A stretch of DNA of 64,000 nt from Erysipelothrix piscisicarius (GCF_003931795.1 NZ_CP034234.1:1178001-1242000); one strand, 5' to 3'. Positions 1 to 9,920 are shown, counted from the stretch's first letter. Notes: generated by a model from the letters alone, not told the origin. Numbers and translations: made by a program.

Positions 1-852
1 GGAAAAGTTCTAACACCGATTCTTTTGAGTCTTTTAGTGCTTACTTCGATTTTAATTTTTTCAAATCATACGCAAATTATCCTCCCACCGCAAGATCCTT
101 ATCGTCTCCATCCTGCAACCGCGGCCTTTGTCGACGGATATATGACGATGGATGCGATTGGGTCGCTTACCGTTGGGCTTGTCCTTTCGATGATTATTCG
201 TGATTTCGGGGTTACAGACAAAAAAGTTATTCGCAAAACAACATATCGTGTTGGAGCAATTGCCGCAGTTTTATTATTTCTTGTATACATCCTTTTAGCG
301 CTTTTAGGCTCTCATATCGCACCAAGTTTACCCAATGCCACAAACGGTGCGGGAGTACTCATTGCGGTGTCATATGCCGCCTATGGCACTTATGGACCCA
401 TTGTACTTGGGATTATCTTTACCCTTGCATGCTTAACAACCTGTGTCGGTCTCATTACCTCATGCAGTAAATATTTCTCAGAGCTACTCAAAATTCTCAA
501 TTATGAAAAATTTGTCGTTTTACTTTCGAGTATAAGTTTAGTAATTGGAAACTTCGGACTCAATCAAATATTAGCCATCAGTTCACCAATACTGAGTGCA
601 ATCTATCCAATTGCGATTACATTGATACTCCTTACATTGATTGGGAACATCCCGGATATAACCTTTAAAATTACAACCCTTGTTGTCGGAAGTATAAGCG
701 TTATGTCAAGCATTAACCATGCTCAGAATACATTCTTTAAAATTGTAAGTGAACTTCCTTTACATCAACTTAAATTATCATGGGTAATTCCTGGAATTAT
801 CATTGCAATTGTCACGACGCTTTATGCAAACCTCACTCAAATTGAGGCGTAA
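1..852 (+). CDS. brnQ: Branched-chain amino acid carrier BrnQ, C-terminal part (5' end outside window)
   Basis: Reading frame is open from base 1, so this is the distal part of a longer gene. BrnQ/LIVCS proteins are membrane symporters that take up leucine, isoleucine and valine with a cation. The visible ~284 residues hold about seven hydrophobic segments and the family-typical stretch with GYMTMDAIGSL near the start, which follows the conserved start of the C-terminal half. The stop codon TAA overlaps the A-run of a terminator hairpin shared with the convergent gene. The N-terminal half, promoter and possible T-box cannot be seen. Confidence 0.88.
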   Translation, partial: GKVLTPILLSLLVLTSILIFSNHTQIILPPQDPYRLHPATAAFVDGYMTMDAIGSLTVGLVLSMIIRDFGVTDKKVIRKTTYRVGAIAAVLLFLVYILLALLGSHIAPSLPNATNGAGVLIAVSYAAYGTYGPIVLGIIFTLACLTTCVGLITSCSKYFSELLKILNYEKFVVLLSSISLVIGNFGLNQILAISSPILSAIYPIAITLILLTLIGNIPDITFKITTLVVGSISVMSSINHAQNTFFKIVSELPLHQLKLSWVIPGIIIAIVTTLYANLTQIEA

Positions 853-878
853 AAAAAACGACCGAAGTCGTTTTTTTT
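851..878. terminator. Bidirectional rho-independent terminator
   Basis: Perfect stem AAAAAACGAC (853-862) and GTCGTTTTTT (867-876) with a CGAA tetraloop. A-run and T-run on both sides serve brnQ on the plus strand and the heptad-repeat gene on the minus strand. Confidence 0.9.
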
Positions 879-3021
879 ATTTGCCGATCTTTTCTTTGAC
901 CCATGCAAAGAATCCTTTATGTTCTTTGACTGTTTCTTCAATTACTTTCGTTTCTTTCTCTTTTTTTATGGCTTCAGTTCTCATAATCATTTTCGAACTT
1001 CCTTCCATATCGGAGCCAAGGCCACTTATTGTTGTGTTGCTTTCAGCAATTTCAATAAGCCCATCTTTCACATCCAGCACGCGAGTTAAATCATCAAGAC
1101 TTATTTCATCATGTGACTTAGCTTCAGCGAGGCCTTCAGAAACCTTGTTGTTTAATTCCATTGAACCTTCAGCCAGTTTTGAGGATCCTGATTCAAGTTG
1201 AGAGCCGGCTACATATGCCTGAGTGGTTCCACTTGCAAGTGCATCGAGACCTTCTTTGACAGAACTTGATCCATCATTAAGTTGGTTCATTCCATTGGAT
1301 AATTCCGTAGCACCTGAAGCAAGTTTTGATGATCCTTCCAATAAAAGCTTACTTCCTTCAAACGCCTCTTTTGATTTAGCATCAAGAACCATAGCGCCTT
1401 CGTTAAGTTTTTTTGCGTTTTCATTCAGTAACATCGAAACATTCTCAAATTGTTCCAAACCGTTGTCCAGTTGGCCAAGACCCGTTAAAACAGCTTTTTG
1501 ATTTGTATTCACAGTTTCAAGTCCTTGTTTCACGGCTTCACTACCCTCTACAAGTTTTGGAAGTTGTGAGTCGATTTGGCCATAAATTGAATTTACAGCT
1601 GCATTCGATTGTTCAAGGGCATGAACCGTTTTAACGAGTGCTTCGTATTCTTGTTGAATTTCTGTACGGTCTTTTTCTTCTGGAATGAGTGCAATTGCCT
1701 TTTCAAGTACAGATATTTGATCTTTCAATGATGCAATGGTTTGTGTAGATTGATTAATTTGATTTAATCCCATTGTATTAGCACCTTGAACTCCCGTTAC
1801 ACCGGTGACAACTTGATCAGTGCCTTCGGTAAGTTGTTGTGTTCCTGCATCAATTTGGGCCATACCTGAATTGAGTTTTGAAACTGAATCTTTAACTGGT
1901 TTCAATGCTTCAGAAGCCTTAACAAAACCATCACTTAACTGTGTTGCTTTTGACGCATACTGTGTCACACCTTCACTTAAAGCCATGTACCCATGACTTA
2001 ACTGTGCAGCTTTTTCACCAAACAGCGAGGTATTGTCAGCAAGGGATTGTGCACCAACTGAACTGCGATAGATTCCATCGAAGAAAACACCTGCTCCAGA
2101 TGAAAGTTCATGCGATCCATCGTTAATCTTACCAACTGCATTTACATAGTCAGTAATACTACTATTTAATTGATTTGAACCCTCCGATAATTGTTGTGTT
2201 CCATCAGCAAGTTGGTTGGCAGCATCTTTTAATGTATCAATGCTTCTTGCGATATCGTCAACACGATCGAAATGCTCTAATGCATCTAAATCAGGAATGT
2301 TTGAAGTTGCGGTAAAAACAATTGGACTCATTTCGAAATCTACAACATTCGCTTGGACTTCAATATGGTTATCAAGACCAAATAAGTCTTTAGTAATACC
2401 TAAATTCTCTTTCATCCCTGGAAGCACTGCAAAGGTTGCGATTTGATTGTTTCCATCTTGAATTAACTTACCTGTATTCACAGTAACATCTTTAAAGACG
2501 TCTGATGATAAGTTCATGACCGTTGCAACCAAATAAGGTGCATAACCGTTCTTAGTACCTCCATTTTTTAATTTAATAGTGCGTGGATCGTTATTTTTAA
2601 TGTCAATTAAAATTTTCAATCGACCACTTTGTCCTAGAATTTCTTCAGGACGAACCGTTTTACCATCTAAGGTATAGTGTATGGTTGTCTCAATTGGTAG
2701 AGCTTGTTCAAGATCACCTTGATAATACACATCTTTTTGATCGGTATTCCAAAGTACTGTATTTCCAGCAATTCCCGGTTGATCATCTGTTTTAACATTT
2801 ACAATATTTTTTAGATTGGATTGATCCGTTACTGTTTTTAGTGCTTTATCTGAATGCAAGTGTACACTCGATACTTTATGGAGGACCCGACCATCACTAT
2901 CTAAATTTACAAATACAGTTTCATCTTTTTTTATGGGTTCATCTGCACTAACTGGTATAACTGCAACCATAATTATCGCAATTGCTCCACTGAGTGCACG
3001 GATTGAATTTTTAGTCTTCAT
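877..3021 (-). CDS. Secreted X-X-X-Leu-X-X-Gly heptad-repeat protein
   Basis: A 714-residue protein with an N-terminal signal peptide (hydrophobic residues ~8-25, then SADEP). Residues ~30-240 form a beta-rich-looking domain; ~250-650 is a long run of heptads with L-x-x-G spacing (SEGSNQL, SDGFVKA, LNEGAMVL, LASGATEL), the pattern seen in YhgE/Pip-type surface proteins. The C-terminus is lysine-rich and lacks a sorting signal or obvious last membrane helix. It overlaps the upstream exporter gene by 11 bases, so the two are translationally coupled; such proteins are often encoded beside MMPL/RND exporters, and a periplasm-like tether or adaptor role is plausible but not proven. Confidence 0.75.
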   Translation of the reverse strand: MKTKNSIRALSGAIAIIMVAVIPVSADEPIKKDETVFVNLDSDGRVLHKVSSVHLHSDKALKTVTDQSNLKNIVNVKTDDQPGIAGNTVLWNTDQKDVYYQGDLEQALPIETTIHYTLDGKTVRPEEILGQSGRLKILIDIKNNDPRTIKLKNGGTKNGYAPYLVATVMNLSSDVFKDVTVNTGKLIQDGNNQIATFAVLPGMKENLGITKDLFGLDNHIEVQANVVDFEMSPIVFTATSNIPDLDALEHFDRVDDIARSIDTLKDAANQLADGTQQLSEGSNQLNSSITDYVNAVGKINDGSHELSSGAGVFFDGIYRSSVGAQSLADNTSLFGEKAAQLSHGYMALSEGVTQYASKATQLSDGFVKASEALKPVKDSVSKLNSGMAQIDAGTQQLTEGTDQVVTGVTGVQGANTMGLNQINQSTQTIASLKDQISVLEKAIALIPEEKDRTEIQQEYEALVKTVHALEQSNAAVNSIYGQIDSQLPKLVEGSEAVKQGLETVNTNQKAVLTGLGQLDNGLEQFENVSMLLNENAKKLNEGAMVLDAKSKEAFEGSKLLLEGSSKLASGATELSNGMNQLNDGSSSVKEGLDALASGTTQAYVAGSQLESGSSKLAEGSMELNNKVSEGLAEAKSHDEISLDDLTRVLDVKDGLIEIAESNTTISGLGSDMEGSSKMIMRTEAIKKEKETKVIEETVKEHKGFFAWVKEKIGK

Positions 3022-5112
3022 TCGTTCTTACATCTCCTTTATTACGTTTGATCCATCCGCGTGTTGTTTTACTAATAATGCCTTCACAGCCAAGTAAAAT
3101 ACCCGGAAGGATAAATAAAATAACCAGCGTAGAAATGATCGCACCGCGTGCAATCATGCCACTTAAACTTGATACCAGTTCCATCTCCGAAATCATAGCG
3201 ACGCCAACTGTTGAACCGAAAAACGCTAATCCGCTTGTTGTAATTGACTTAGCAGACTCTTTAACAGCGATTTCCATCGCATCATGTTTTTCTAAACCAT
3301 TTCCACACTCTTCTTTAAATCGCGTAGTAAGCAGTATGGCGTAATCGACTGTAGCACCTAATTGGATAGAACCAATTACAATACCGGCGATAAAAGGTAT
3401 TGATGATCCCATATAGAATGGAACACTCATGTTGATAAAGATGGCAAGCATAATTGCGGCGATTAGAAGAACCGGAATCGATACAGACATAAAGACAAGG
3501 GCAATAATGATAAATACTGCCGCAAAGCTTAGCGTATTAACACGAGCAAAGTCTTCGTCCGCAATATCAATGAGGTCTTTCGTTAATACCCTTCTCAGTT
3601 AATAATGCGTTGTCATCGTAACGTTTCATAATTGAAGAAATTGCTTCAATTTGTTGATTTTCTTCATCCGTAGCGGATTTAAATGAAGAATTAATAATTA
3701 AACGTTTGTAATCACCTTTTCAAAGATTGAAACAACTTTTCTGGTAAGAATGATTCTGGGATTGTTGGTCCTACATATTTTGATATGAAATAACATTTTC
3801 AATGCCATCTAACGCTTCGATTTCTAATCATTCGGGTGATTTCGAAATCAGGAACCGTATTCGGAATAACAGCGAAATGTGTTGTTTGCATATTATAATC
3901 ATCTTTAAGTGTTGTAAGTGCAACCATGGATGTCATATCTTTAGGTAAAGATTCATCAAGGTTATAGTAAACATCATTATTACTTTGGCCAATGTATGCC
4001 GGTACAAAAAGGATTGCACCAATTAATACAAAGGTTTTCGCATGACGTGTTACCAATTTAGATAAATGATCAAATTCTGGTAATATGGTGCGATGGCGCC
4101 ATTTATGAATCGGACCATCGAAGATAAGAATTAATGAAGGTAAGACTGTCAATACAGATAAAACACCTAAGACAACACCTTTAGCCATTACAAATCCAAT
4201 ATCTTTACCAATGGTTAGATTCATAGCACCGATAGCTAAAAATCCTGCAACGGTTGTTAACGAACTCCCTACAATTGACGATGCGGTTGAAGCGTTTGCA
4301 GAACCCATTGCGTGTTCTTTATTTGGATTTTTACGTAATTCTTCTTCATAACGATGCAATAAGAAAATTGAATAATCCAAAGTAACGCCCAATTGAAGTA
4401 CTGCGGCTAAGGATTTGGTTATATATGATATTTGACCAAATATCACGTTTGTTCCAAAGTTATATGCGATTGCATAGCCTATACTTAATAGAATAATAAA
4501 GGGTATAATTGTTGACTCTAACGTCATTGCAACCACTAAAGTAGCAAGTAGAACTGCAAGTCCCACATAAATGGGTGTTTGAGCATCAGCAAGCTCCTTC
4601 GTGTCTTTAAGTAATGCCGACATCCCACTCAGAAATGAATGGTCATCAAGCATTGATCGTATCTCACCAATTGCTTCATGGGTAAGCGGTGCTGCGTTTC
4701 CTTCTTCAAACTTAACGATCAGTAATGTTGAGTTTTCACGGAATAACAAGGATTGAACATCTTCCGGTAGCATTGTTGAGGGAACTGATGTATCTACGAG
4801 ATCGTCAACCCAAATAACATCTTCAACACCCTTAACCATTTTAATTTTTTCTTTGGTCTTTACGACATCTTTGTTTGTCATATTTTCTATGACTAACATT
4901 CCTGTAGAAGCACCACCAAATTCTCGGTCTAATATTTCTTGACCTTTAACCGACTCAGAATCTTTGGGAAGATAAGTTAAAATATCATAATTTATCTTCG
5001 TAGAAACTGTGCCGTAAAGCGATGGGATCAATAACAAGGTCGCAATGATTAAAATTATTTTGCGATGTTTTGCAATTGCATCTCCAAACGCTTGGGTAAA
5101 ACCTTTCTTCAC
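3011..5112 (-). pseudogene. MMPL/RND-family exporter, interrupted by four frameshifts
   Basis: Starts with GTG at 5112, eight bases after an AGGAG site that lies inside the end of tetR. The N-terminal part (437 residues) has one leading helix, an extracellular domain and a five-helix block with LDYSIFLLHRY; the C-terminal part (3011-3490 onward) carries the second block with VDYAILLTTRFKEE. Together they make a normal-length MMPL lipid/drug exporter. Translating the join shows continuous protein only if frame is changed at ~3825, ~3780, ~3719 and ~3588 (pieces include EIEALDGIENVISYQ, YVGPTIPESFLPEKLFQSL and GDYKRLIINSSF). All four are single-base-type indels within 240 bases. Either the gene is dead or this stretch is of poor sequence quality. 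Confidence 0.85.
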
Positions 5113-5116
5113 GAAA

Positions 5117-5704
5117 TCATCTCCTAATAATACGTTTTATGGTATCAAACAGGAAAGGTTTCATGGTTTCTAAACTTGAAGGTTCCTCAAGAATGATTGT
5201 ATTATACGCAATCGAACCGGTAAGTTCGATTACGATGTAAATCGTATGATCGATTTCCGCATCGGATATCCCTACATCTTTTAGGCCTTTCGTAAACATA
5301 TGATAGATTAGGTTAATCTCTTCATAGTCTTCTTTTGCTCTTTTAAGAACCCCCCATGATAAATTCTTATGAATAAGCTTAAGCAGTAAACGATCTTTTT
5401 CTAAAAAATCAAGAATCACGTTTATAAAGAAGATTACTTCATCTTCAAAATGTTCAAATACATTTAAGTGTGTTTCATTCACTGCATAGACTAAGACATC
5501 GGAGCTTTTTTTAAAGATAATGCGATCTAAAATATCATACTTATCTTTGAAATAAAGATAAAACGTTCCTTTGCCAACACCTGCATGCTTTGCAATATCG
5601 CTGATTAATGTTTCATTAATACCATGACTTGTAAATAAATCATACGCTGCGTTATACAACTTGTTTTCTTTAAGTAACTTGTTTTTCTCAAGTTTAGATA
5701 CCAT
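5117..5704 (-). CDS. TetR-family repressor of the exporter operon
   Basis: TetR DNA-binding domain at the N-terminus (about residues 12-55 of this start; SDIAKHAGVGKGTFYLYFKDKYDIL is split here as SDIAKHAGVGKG and TFYLYFKDKYDIL), then an all-helical ligand domain. I chose ATG at 5704 (MVSKLEK) because GAAGGAGG lies just upstream; a longer frame begins at 5740 but that start would sit inside the operator. The stop TGA lies four bases before the exporter start, making tetR the first gene of the operon. By analogy with this family it probably represses its own operon and is released by a lipophilic ligand. Confidence 0.85.
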   Translation of the reverse strand: MVSKLEKNKLLKENKLYNAAYDLFTSHGINETLISDIAKHAGVGKGTFYLYFKDKYDILDRIIFKKSSDVLVYAVNETHLNVFEHFEDEVIFFINVILDFLEKDRLLLKLIHKNLSWGVLKRAKEDYEEINLIYHMFTKGLKDVGISDAEIDHTIYIVIELTGSIAYNTIILEEPSSLETMKPFLFDTIKRIIRR

Positions 5705-5726
5705 ATTTCCCTCCTTCGATACAAAC

Positions 5727-5785
5727 TGACCGTTGGTCATTATGTCAGCCGTTTTCTAGTTTAACGCCAAACTGACCATTGGTCA
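5727..5785. promoter_or_regulatory. Two palindromic TetR operator candidates
   Basis: TGACCGTTGGTCA at 5727-5739 and TGACCATTGGTCA at 5773-5785, each a perfect TGACC-N3-GGTCA palindrome, centres 46 bp apart, directly upstream of tetR. They very probably bind the TetR protein and give autoregulation of the operon. Confidence 0.75.
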
Positions 5786-5850
5786 ACTTATTTAATTTGA
5801 TTGTATCGTTTTTATTTTCTCTCAATCTATTATCGCATTATTCGCGCAAT

Positions 5851-5873
5851 AAAAAAACACGGTTTCCCGTGTT
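5851..5873 (-). terminator. Rho-independent terminator
   Basis: Stem AACACGG (5856-5862) / CCGTGTT (5867-5873) with loop TTTC; on the minus strand it is followed by seven T. It overlaps the stop codon of the deaminase-like gene. Confidence 0.8.
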
Positions 5874-6249
5874 AACATGCTGTGTAAGGCAAAAGTTGAT
5901 CAAGAATAACTAAGTGATCTTTAGAAACCATGATCTCGCATTGTTTATTTTCAGAATTGATTTGTGCAAGCAAGTCACGTGTCTGACCTGAAGGTGCAAT
6001 AATATCGCCCTTGCTGTTTACGGTCACCATCTTAATAAAATGTGATTGACCGGACTTTAAAGCTTCAGCAATGGCACTCACGCCTGAATTGCAACCTGCC
6101 TGAGTTACACTTTGTACTGATATTCCGGTAAATACGGTTCCATCTTTTGATAGCATTGCAGTAGACTCACCATCTAATGATGCGTTGTCGGATAGCGCTA
6201 CACATCTTGAATTTTGTAGTGCGATTTCAATTAATTCACTGTATTTCAT
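5872..6249 (-). CDS. Cytidine-deaminase-fold protein lacking the catalytic residues
   Basis: 125 residues with the overall order of a small tetrameric cytidine deaminase: N-terminal helix, DGTVFTGISVQS strand region, helix GVSAIAEALKSGQ, strand MVTVNSKGDI and the segment APSGQTRDLLAQI. In active enzymes the first helix carries H/C-A-E and the second region P-C-x-x-C; here these read GCNSGVSA and PSGQTRD, so the zinc ligands and the proton-shuttle Glu are absent. It is therefore unlikely to deaminate cytidine. Single gene with its own terminator and an RBS-like AGGAGAGAT before the ATG. Confidence 0.65.
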   Translation of the reverse strand: MKYSELIEIALQNSRCVALSDNASLDGESTAMLSKDGTVFTGISVQSVTQAGCNSGVSAIAEALKSGQSHFIKMVTVNSKGDIIAPSGQTRDLLAQINSENKQCEIMVSKDHLVILDQLLPYTAC

Positions 6250-6475
6250 ACTTATCTCTCCTATTTCTTCGTAATTCTATCACAACAATTACACAATTAA
6301 AAGTGCTTTTGTTAAAATAAATATACATTTTAAAATCCATGAGTTTGTAAATTATTTTAAACTTTTTATTAAATATACATTAAAATAATTCGTTTTCAAT
6401 TCCTTACTAAAAACTCCAAAAATTTTATGAATTTTCCATTTTTTTTTAAAATAACCCAACAAACTAAAAAAAATC

Positions 6476-6528
6476 TTTACATTCACCCCAAAATATTTTA
6501 TATTTGACAAGAAAAAAGGAGAAATACA
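6476..6528 (+). promoter_or_regulatory. glnN promoter and RBS
   Basis: TTTACA (6476-6481), 17-base spacer, TATATT (6499-6504); AAAGGAG at 6515-6521 is seven bases before the ATG. The upstream 6285-6475 stretch is almost pure A/T with repeated A- and T-runs, resembling an UP element; no T-box or riboswitch was recognised. Confidence 0.6.
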
Positions 6529-8601
6529 ATGAAGAAACCTTACGAAGATTTTGGATGTAAACTCTTCACAAAAGATGTGATGAGTGAATATTTACCACGT
6601 CCTGTTTTTGAACGTTGGCTGAGTGCAATCCAATATAAAGCGAAAATGGATATGGCAAATGCCGAAGCCATTGCTCATGCGATGAAAGTCTGGGCATTGG
6701 AGCATGGGGCAACTCATTATTCGCATTGGTTTCATCCCATGACCGGATCGAGCGCTGAGAAACATGATGCCTTCATCGAACCGGATCGAAATGGTAAGCC
6801 AATTACGCGATTCTCTGGCAAAACATTAATTAAAGGCGAAACGGATGGATCATCGTTTCCAAATGGCGGTTTAAGACAAACATTTGAAGCGCGTGGCTAT
6901 ACCTATTGGGATGTAACCTCAACCGCATTTATCCGAGGTCATGTTCTGTTTATCCCTTCAATTTTTATTTCCTATCACGGTGAATCTTTAGATGAGAAAG
7001 CCCCTCTTTTAAAATCCATGGAGGCCTTAAGTAAGCAAGCCACACGTATCGTCAATCTCTTAGGTGATAAAAGTGTTACAAGTGTTGATGCCATGATTGG
7101 ACTTGAACAAGAATATTTTTTGGTCAATGCGAAGCATTTTGAAAAACGCGAAGACTTAATATTTACTGGACGTACACTTTTAGGCGAAAATGCTCCGAAA
7201 GGTCAGGATTTAGTGGGACACTACTATGGGAATATTCCTTCAAATGTAGTTCATTATATGGAAGATGTGAATGATGAACTTTGGAAATTAGGTGTCTATA
7301 GTAAAGTAGAACATAATGAAGTTGCTCCAGCTCAATTTGAAATTGTAACCCACTTTGATAAAGCAAACATTGCGCTCGATCAAAACATGATTGTTATGGA
7401 AACATTGCAACGTGTTGCCAAAAAGCATCATTTATCTGCACTTTTACATGAAAAACCATTCAAAAATATCAATGGTTCAGGTAAACATAATAACTGGTCG
7501 TTGGTAACCAATACCGGGCATAATCTCTTTGAACCTGGAGAGCGTCCTCATGAAAATATTCGTTTCCTTGTATTCGTATGTGCGCTTGTGGAGGCAGTTG
7601 ACTCGCACGCAGAATTACTACGCTTTGCAGCCTCCTCTGCAGGAAATGATCATCGTCTCGGCGCATCCGAAGCACCACCCGCAATAATTTCACTCTTTGT
7701 AGGTTCTGTTCTTGAGGAAATATTTAAGCAATTGGCCACCTCAAAGAAAATTAATATTGAAAAAGAAGTTCAATATTTTACTCCTCTTACAACACTGAGC
7801 GCTGTAACGAAAGATTACTCTGATCGTAACCGTACGTCCCCTTTTGCATTTACTGGAAATAAGTTTGAGTTTAGAATGCCTGGTTCCTCGATTTGTAGTG
7901 CTTTTGTGAATACTGTATTGTGTTCAATTATGGCTGAATCGCTTGAACGTATTGCGAATGACTTAGAACAATTCAAGTATATTCAAGATATTCGTGAACA
8001 TGCCCTTGGACACTGTCAGCGGATCATTAAGGCTCACCATCGAATTATTTTTGATGGCGATGCTTATCACGATAATTGGAAAGAAGAGGCATTACAACGT
8101 GGGTTACCAAATCTTGAGCACTATGTAGATTCTATCGCTTCAATGCTCTATCCCAATACAATTGCGCTATTTAAAAATACGGATGTTCTAAGTGAGCGTG
8201 AATTAGAAGCGCGTACCATCATCGTGCAGACACGCTTTATCAAAACCATCAACACCGAAGCAAACACATTACTTAAGATGGTAAAACAAGATATTATGCC
8301 TGCAATTGTCACCGCTATTAATCACCTATCAACCTCAGACAGTCAAAGCAGTTATATCCAGCGTCAAATCACAAACCTTGAATCAAATCTTGACGCTCTG
8401 GATGCGGCCATAATAACGCTTGAAGACAAAATACTATTTGTTCATGAAATCACAGATTTAGAAGAAAAGGCATACGCAATGCATCATCAAATTCGACCAG
8501 AATTTGAGACGATACGAACCCTTGTTGATCAAATGGAACGAGTCATCGCGAAATCGCATTATCCCTTCCCTACCTACACCCAATTACTGTTTGAACTTTA
8601 A
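6529..8601 (+). CDS. glnN: Type III glutamine synthetase
   Basis: A 690-residue GlnN/GSIII, which joins ammonia to glutamate with ATP. Landmarks are the N-terminal YEDFGCKLF, THYSHWFHPMTG and EPDRNGKP segments, the glutamate/metal-binding LEQEYFLV and EVAPAQFEI, the NGSGKHNNWS ATP/glutamate loop and FEFRMPGSS. Length is close to the usual ~700. The C-terminal ~130 residues are a helical extension typical of the family. It is transcribed alone from its own promoter; its terminator was split by IS copy A (see 8603-9989). Confidence 0.95.
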   Translation: MKKPYEDFGCKLFTKDVMSEYLPRPVFERWLSAIQYKAKMDMANAEAIAHAMKVWALEHGATHYSHWFHPMTGSSAEKHDAFIEPDRNGKPITRFSGKTLIKGETDGSSFPNGGLRQTFEARGYTYWDVTSTAFIRGHVLFIPSIFISYHGESLDEKAPLLKSMEALSKQATRIVNLLGDKSVTSVDAMIGLEQEYFLVNAKHFEKREDLIFTGRTLLGENAPKGQDLVGHYYGNIPSNVVHYMEDVNDELWKLGVYSKVEHNEVAPAQFEIVTHFDKANIALDQNMIVMETLQRVAKKHHLSALLHEKPFKNINGSGKHNNWSLVTNTGHNLFEPGERPHENIRFLVFVCALVEAVDSHAELLRFAASSAGNDHRLGASEAPPAIISLFVGSVLEEIFKQLATSKKINIEKEVQYFTPLTTLSAVTKDYSDRNRTSPFAFTGNKFEFRMPGSSICSAFVNTVLCSIMAESLERIANDLEQFKYIQDIREHALGHCQRIIKAHHRIIFDGDAYHDNWKEEALQRGLPNLEHYVDSIASMLYPNTIALFKNTDVLSERELEARTIIVQTRFIKTINTEANTLLKMVKQDIMPAIVTAINHLSTSDSQSSYIQRQITNLESNLDALDAAIITLEDKILFVHEITDLEEKAYAMHHQIRPEFETIRTLVDQMERVIAKSHYPFPTYTQLLFEL

Positions 8602-8602
8602 C

Positions 8603-8621
8603 AAAAAAAGGTATTCAATTT
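8603..8621. terminator. Left half of the glnN terminator, split by IS copy A
   Basis: AAAAAAAGGTATTC followed by AATTT; the matching right arm GAATACCTTTTT lies at 9976-9987 on the other side of the insertion. With the IS and one CAATTT removed, the arms form a 10+ bp perfect stem with loop AATTT and flanking A/T runs, a bidirectional terminator for glnN and the convergent coiled-coil gene. Confidence 0.85.
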
Positions 8622-8657
8622 TGGAGTTGTCAAACAAAAGTAGACATTAATAAAAGA

Positions 8658-9506
8658 CTAGAAACCCTTATCCATTTTATATTGGATAGGGGTTTTGTAA
8701 TTTAAACAGTAAGCAGGTCTTTCAAAATTGAAATAATGTACATATTCTTCGATAAAATTTTCAAAGTTATCTACGGACCAGTATTGATAATCACACGCCA
8801 TTTCTGCTTTAATCCATCCATTTAATGATTCGATAATTGGATTATCTGTAGGTGTTCCAGCTCGCGACATAGATCTAATTATGTTATAATTTTCATGCGC
8901 TTTAGCGAAAGCTTTAGAGTGGTAGACAGCTCCTTGATCTGTGTGAAGAATCGTGGAGCTGTTTTTATTATCCTTAAGTAGCGCAAGGAGATCCTCGAGA
9001 CACTTGTAGTAAGGCTTAGGATCACCAGTTGTACGTGATAATGCAGAACTGATAATTTCATTGTTAAAGGTATCAACCATTAAAGTCCATTCATAATTAA
9101 TCCCTTTGTTTCGAATATGTGTCATATCTGAAACAATAATTTCTAAAGGTTTGGTTGCCTCCATTGATTCTTTATAATATTAGGATAAATTCGACTTTGT
9201 GTTCCAGGTTTTATAGGAATAGTGTTTCACTTTTGATTTAATATTTAAAACTTGCAACACTTGTGGATTAAATTATCGGAAAATTCAATCCTAAATCACT
9301 TTACTTTCTCATGACTGCAGCGATATCATGATAACCATAACTTGAAAACGGCGATGCCAGTCTTTAATCACAAAGCTAAGAATCGCTCTTTTGTTCATAA
9401 ATATTGAGATCATTCTTATGCTTTAACCACTTGTAATAACCAGATCGGTTCAAATTCATAAATCTAAGAATGAACGTAATCGGATGTTTAAAAGATAAGT
9501 CATGTG
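8658..9506 (-). pseudogene. IS copy A transposase orfB (rve/DDE integrase), disrupted
   Basis: The C-terminal 168 residues (8658-9164) hold the catalytic core: first Asp in IIVSDMTHIRNKG, second in ILHTDQGAVYH, Glu in NPIIESLNGW, and the final YFNFERPAYCLNYKTP typical of IS3 orfB. The N-terminal part is recognisable by comparison with copy B but is broken by a two-base loss in an A-run (~9386), a CAA-to-TAA stop at 9301-9303 and a one-base loss of G near 9290. No functional transposase can be made from this copy alone. Confidence 0.85.
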
Positions 9507-9881
9507 CTATTTGGAATTCTTGTCTTTTAAAGTAACGAACTCCTTGTTTACACCAACTCCTTTCACCTGGTACCCTTTTTTTAATCGTGCAATCTCAATA
9601 TCTCGTTTTAGAATTTCGAGTTGAAGTCGTTCGATCTCAGTTAATGATTTACTCGTATGAAGCGCAGAAAAATGATTTCCTGTCTTTTTCTTGTTTTTTA
9701 AACCCTCTTTACCATCACGCATGAATCGATCAATCCAACCATTAATCGTTCCTTTCGGTATTCCTGTTTCTTGTGATAGTTTCGCAGCACTTATATGTTC
9801 ATCAATATGACGTGTAACGACTTTAATACGATCCTCATAAGTCCATTTATTATTTAATCCACCTTTGGGTCTTCCCATCAT
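9507..9881 (-). CDS. IS copy A orfA (helix-turn-helix protein)
   Basis: IS3-type orfA: N-terminal HTH (TYEDRIKVVTRHIDEH, KLSQETGIPKGTINGWIDRF) followed by a leucine-rich coiled coil (EIERLQLEILKRDIEIARLKK). Start at the ATGATG ending at 9881, ten bases after CGGAGG; an upstream in-frame ATG has no such site. Near the 3' end ACT TTA AAA GAC offers a T_TTA_AAA slippery heptamer for a -1 shift into orfB, as usual in IS3 elements. Confidence 0.85.
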   Translation of the reverse strand: MMGRPKGGLNNKWTYEDRIKVVTRHIDEHISAAKLSQETGIPKGTINGWIDRFMRDGKEGLKNKKKTGNHFSALHTSKSLTEIERLQLEILKRDIEIARLKKGYQVKGVGVNKEFVTLKDKNSK

Positions 9882-9920
9882 TAATACCTCCGTTTTATCT
9901 CTGATTTTATTATTACACAA

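Noticed and set aside
3560-3840. Programmed frameshifting in the MMPL gene
   Set aside because: Four separate shifts with mixed direction and no slippery heptamer or following stem cannot be programmed.
6285-6475. Riboswitch or T-box before glnN
   Set aside because: The predicted start point leaves a leader of about 18 bases, and the region is almost pure A/T without stable stems.
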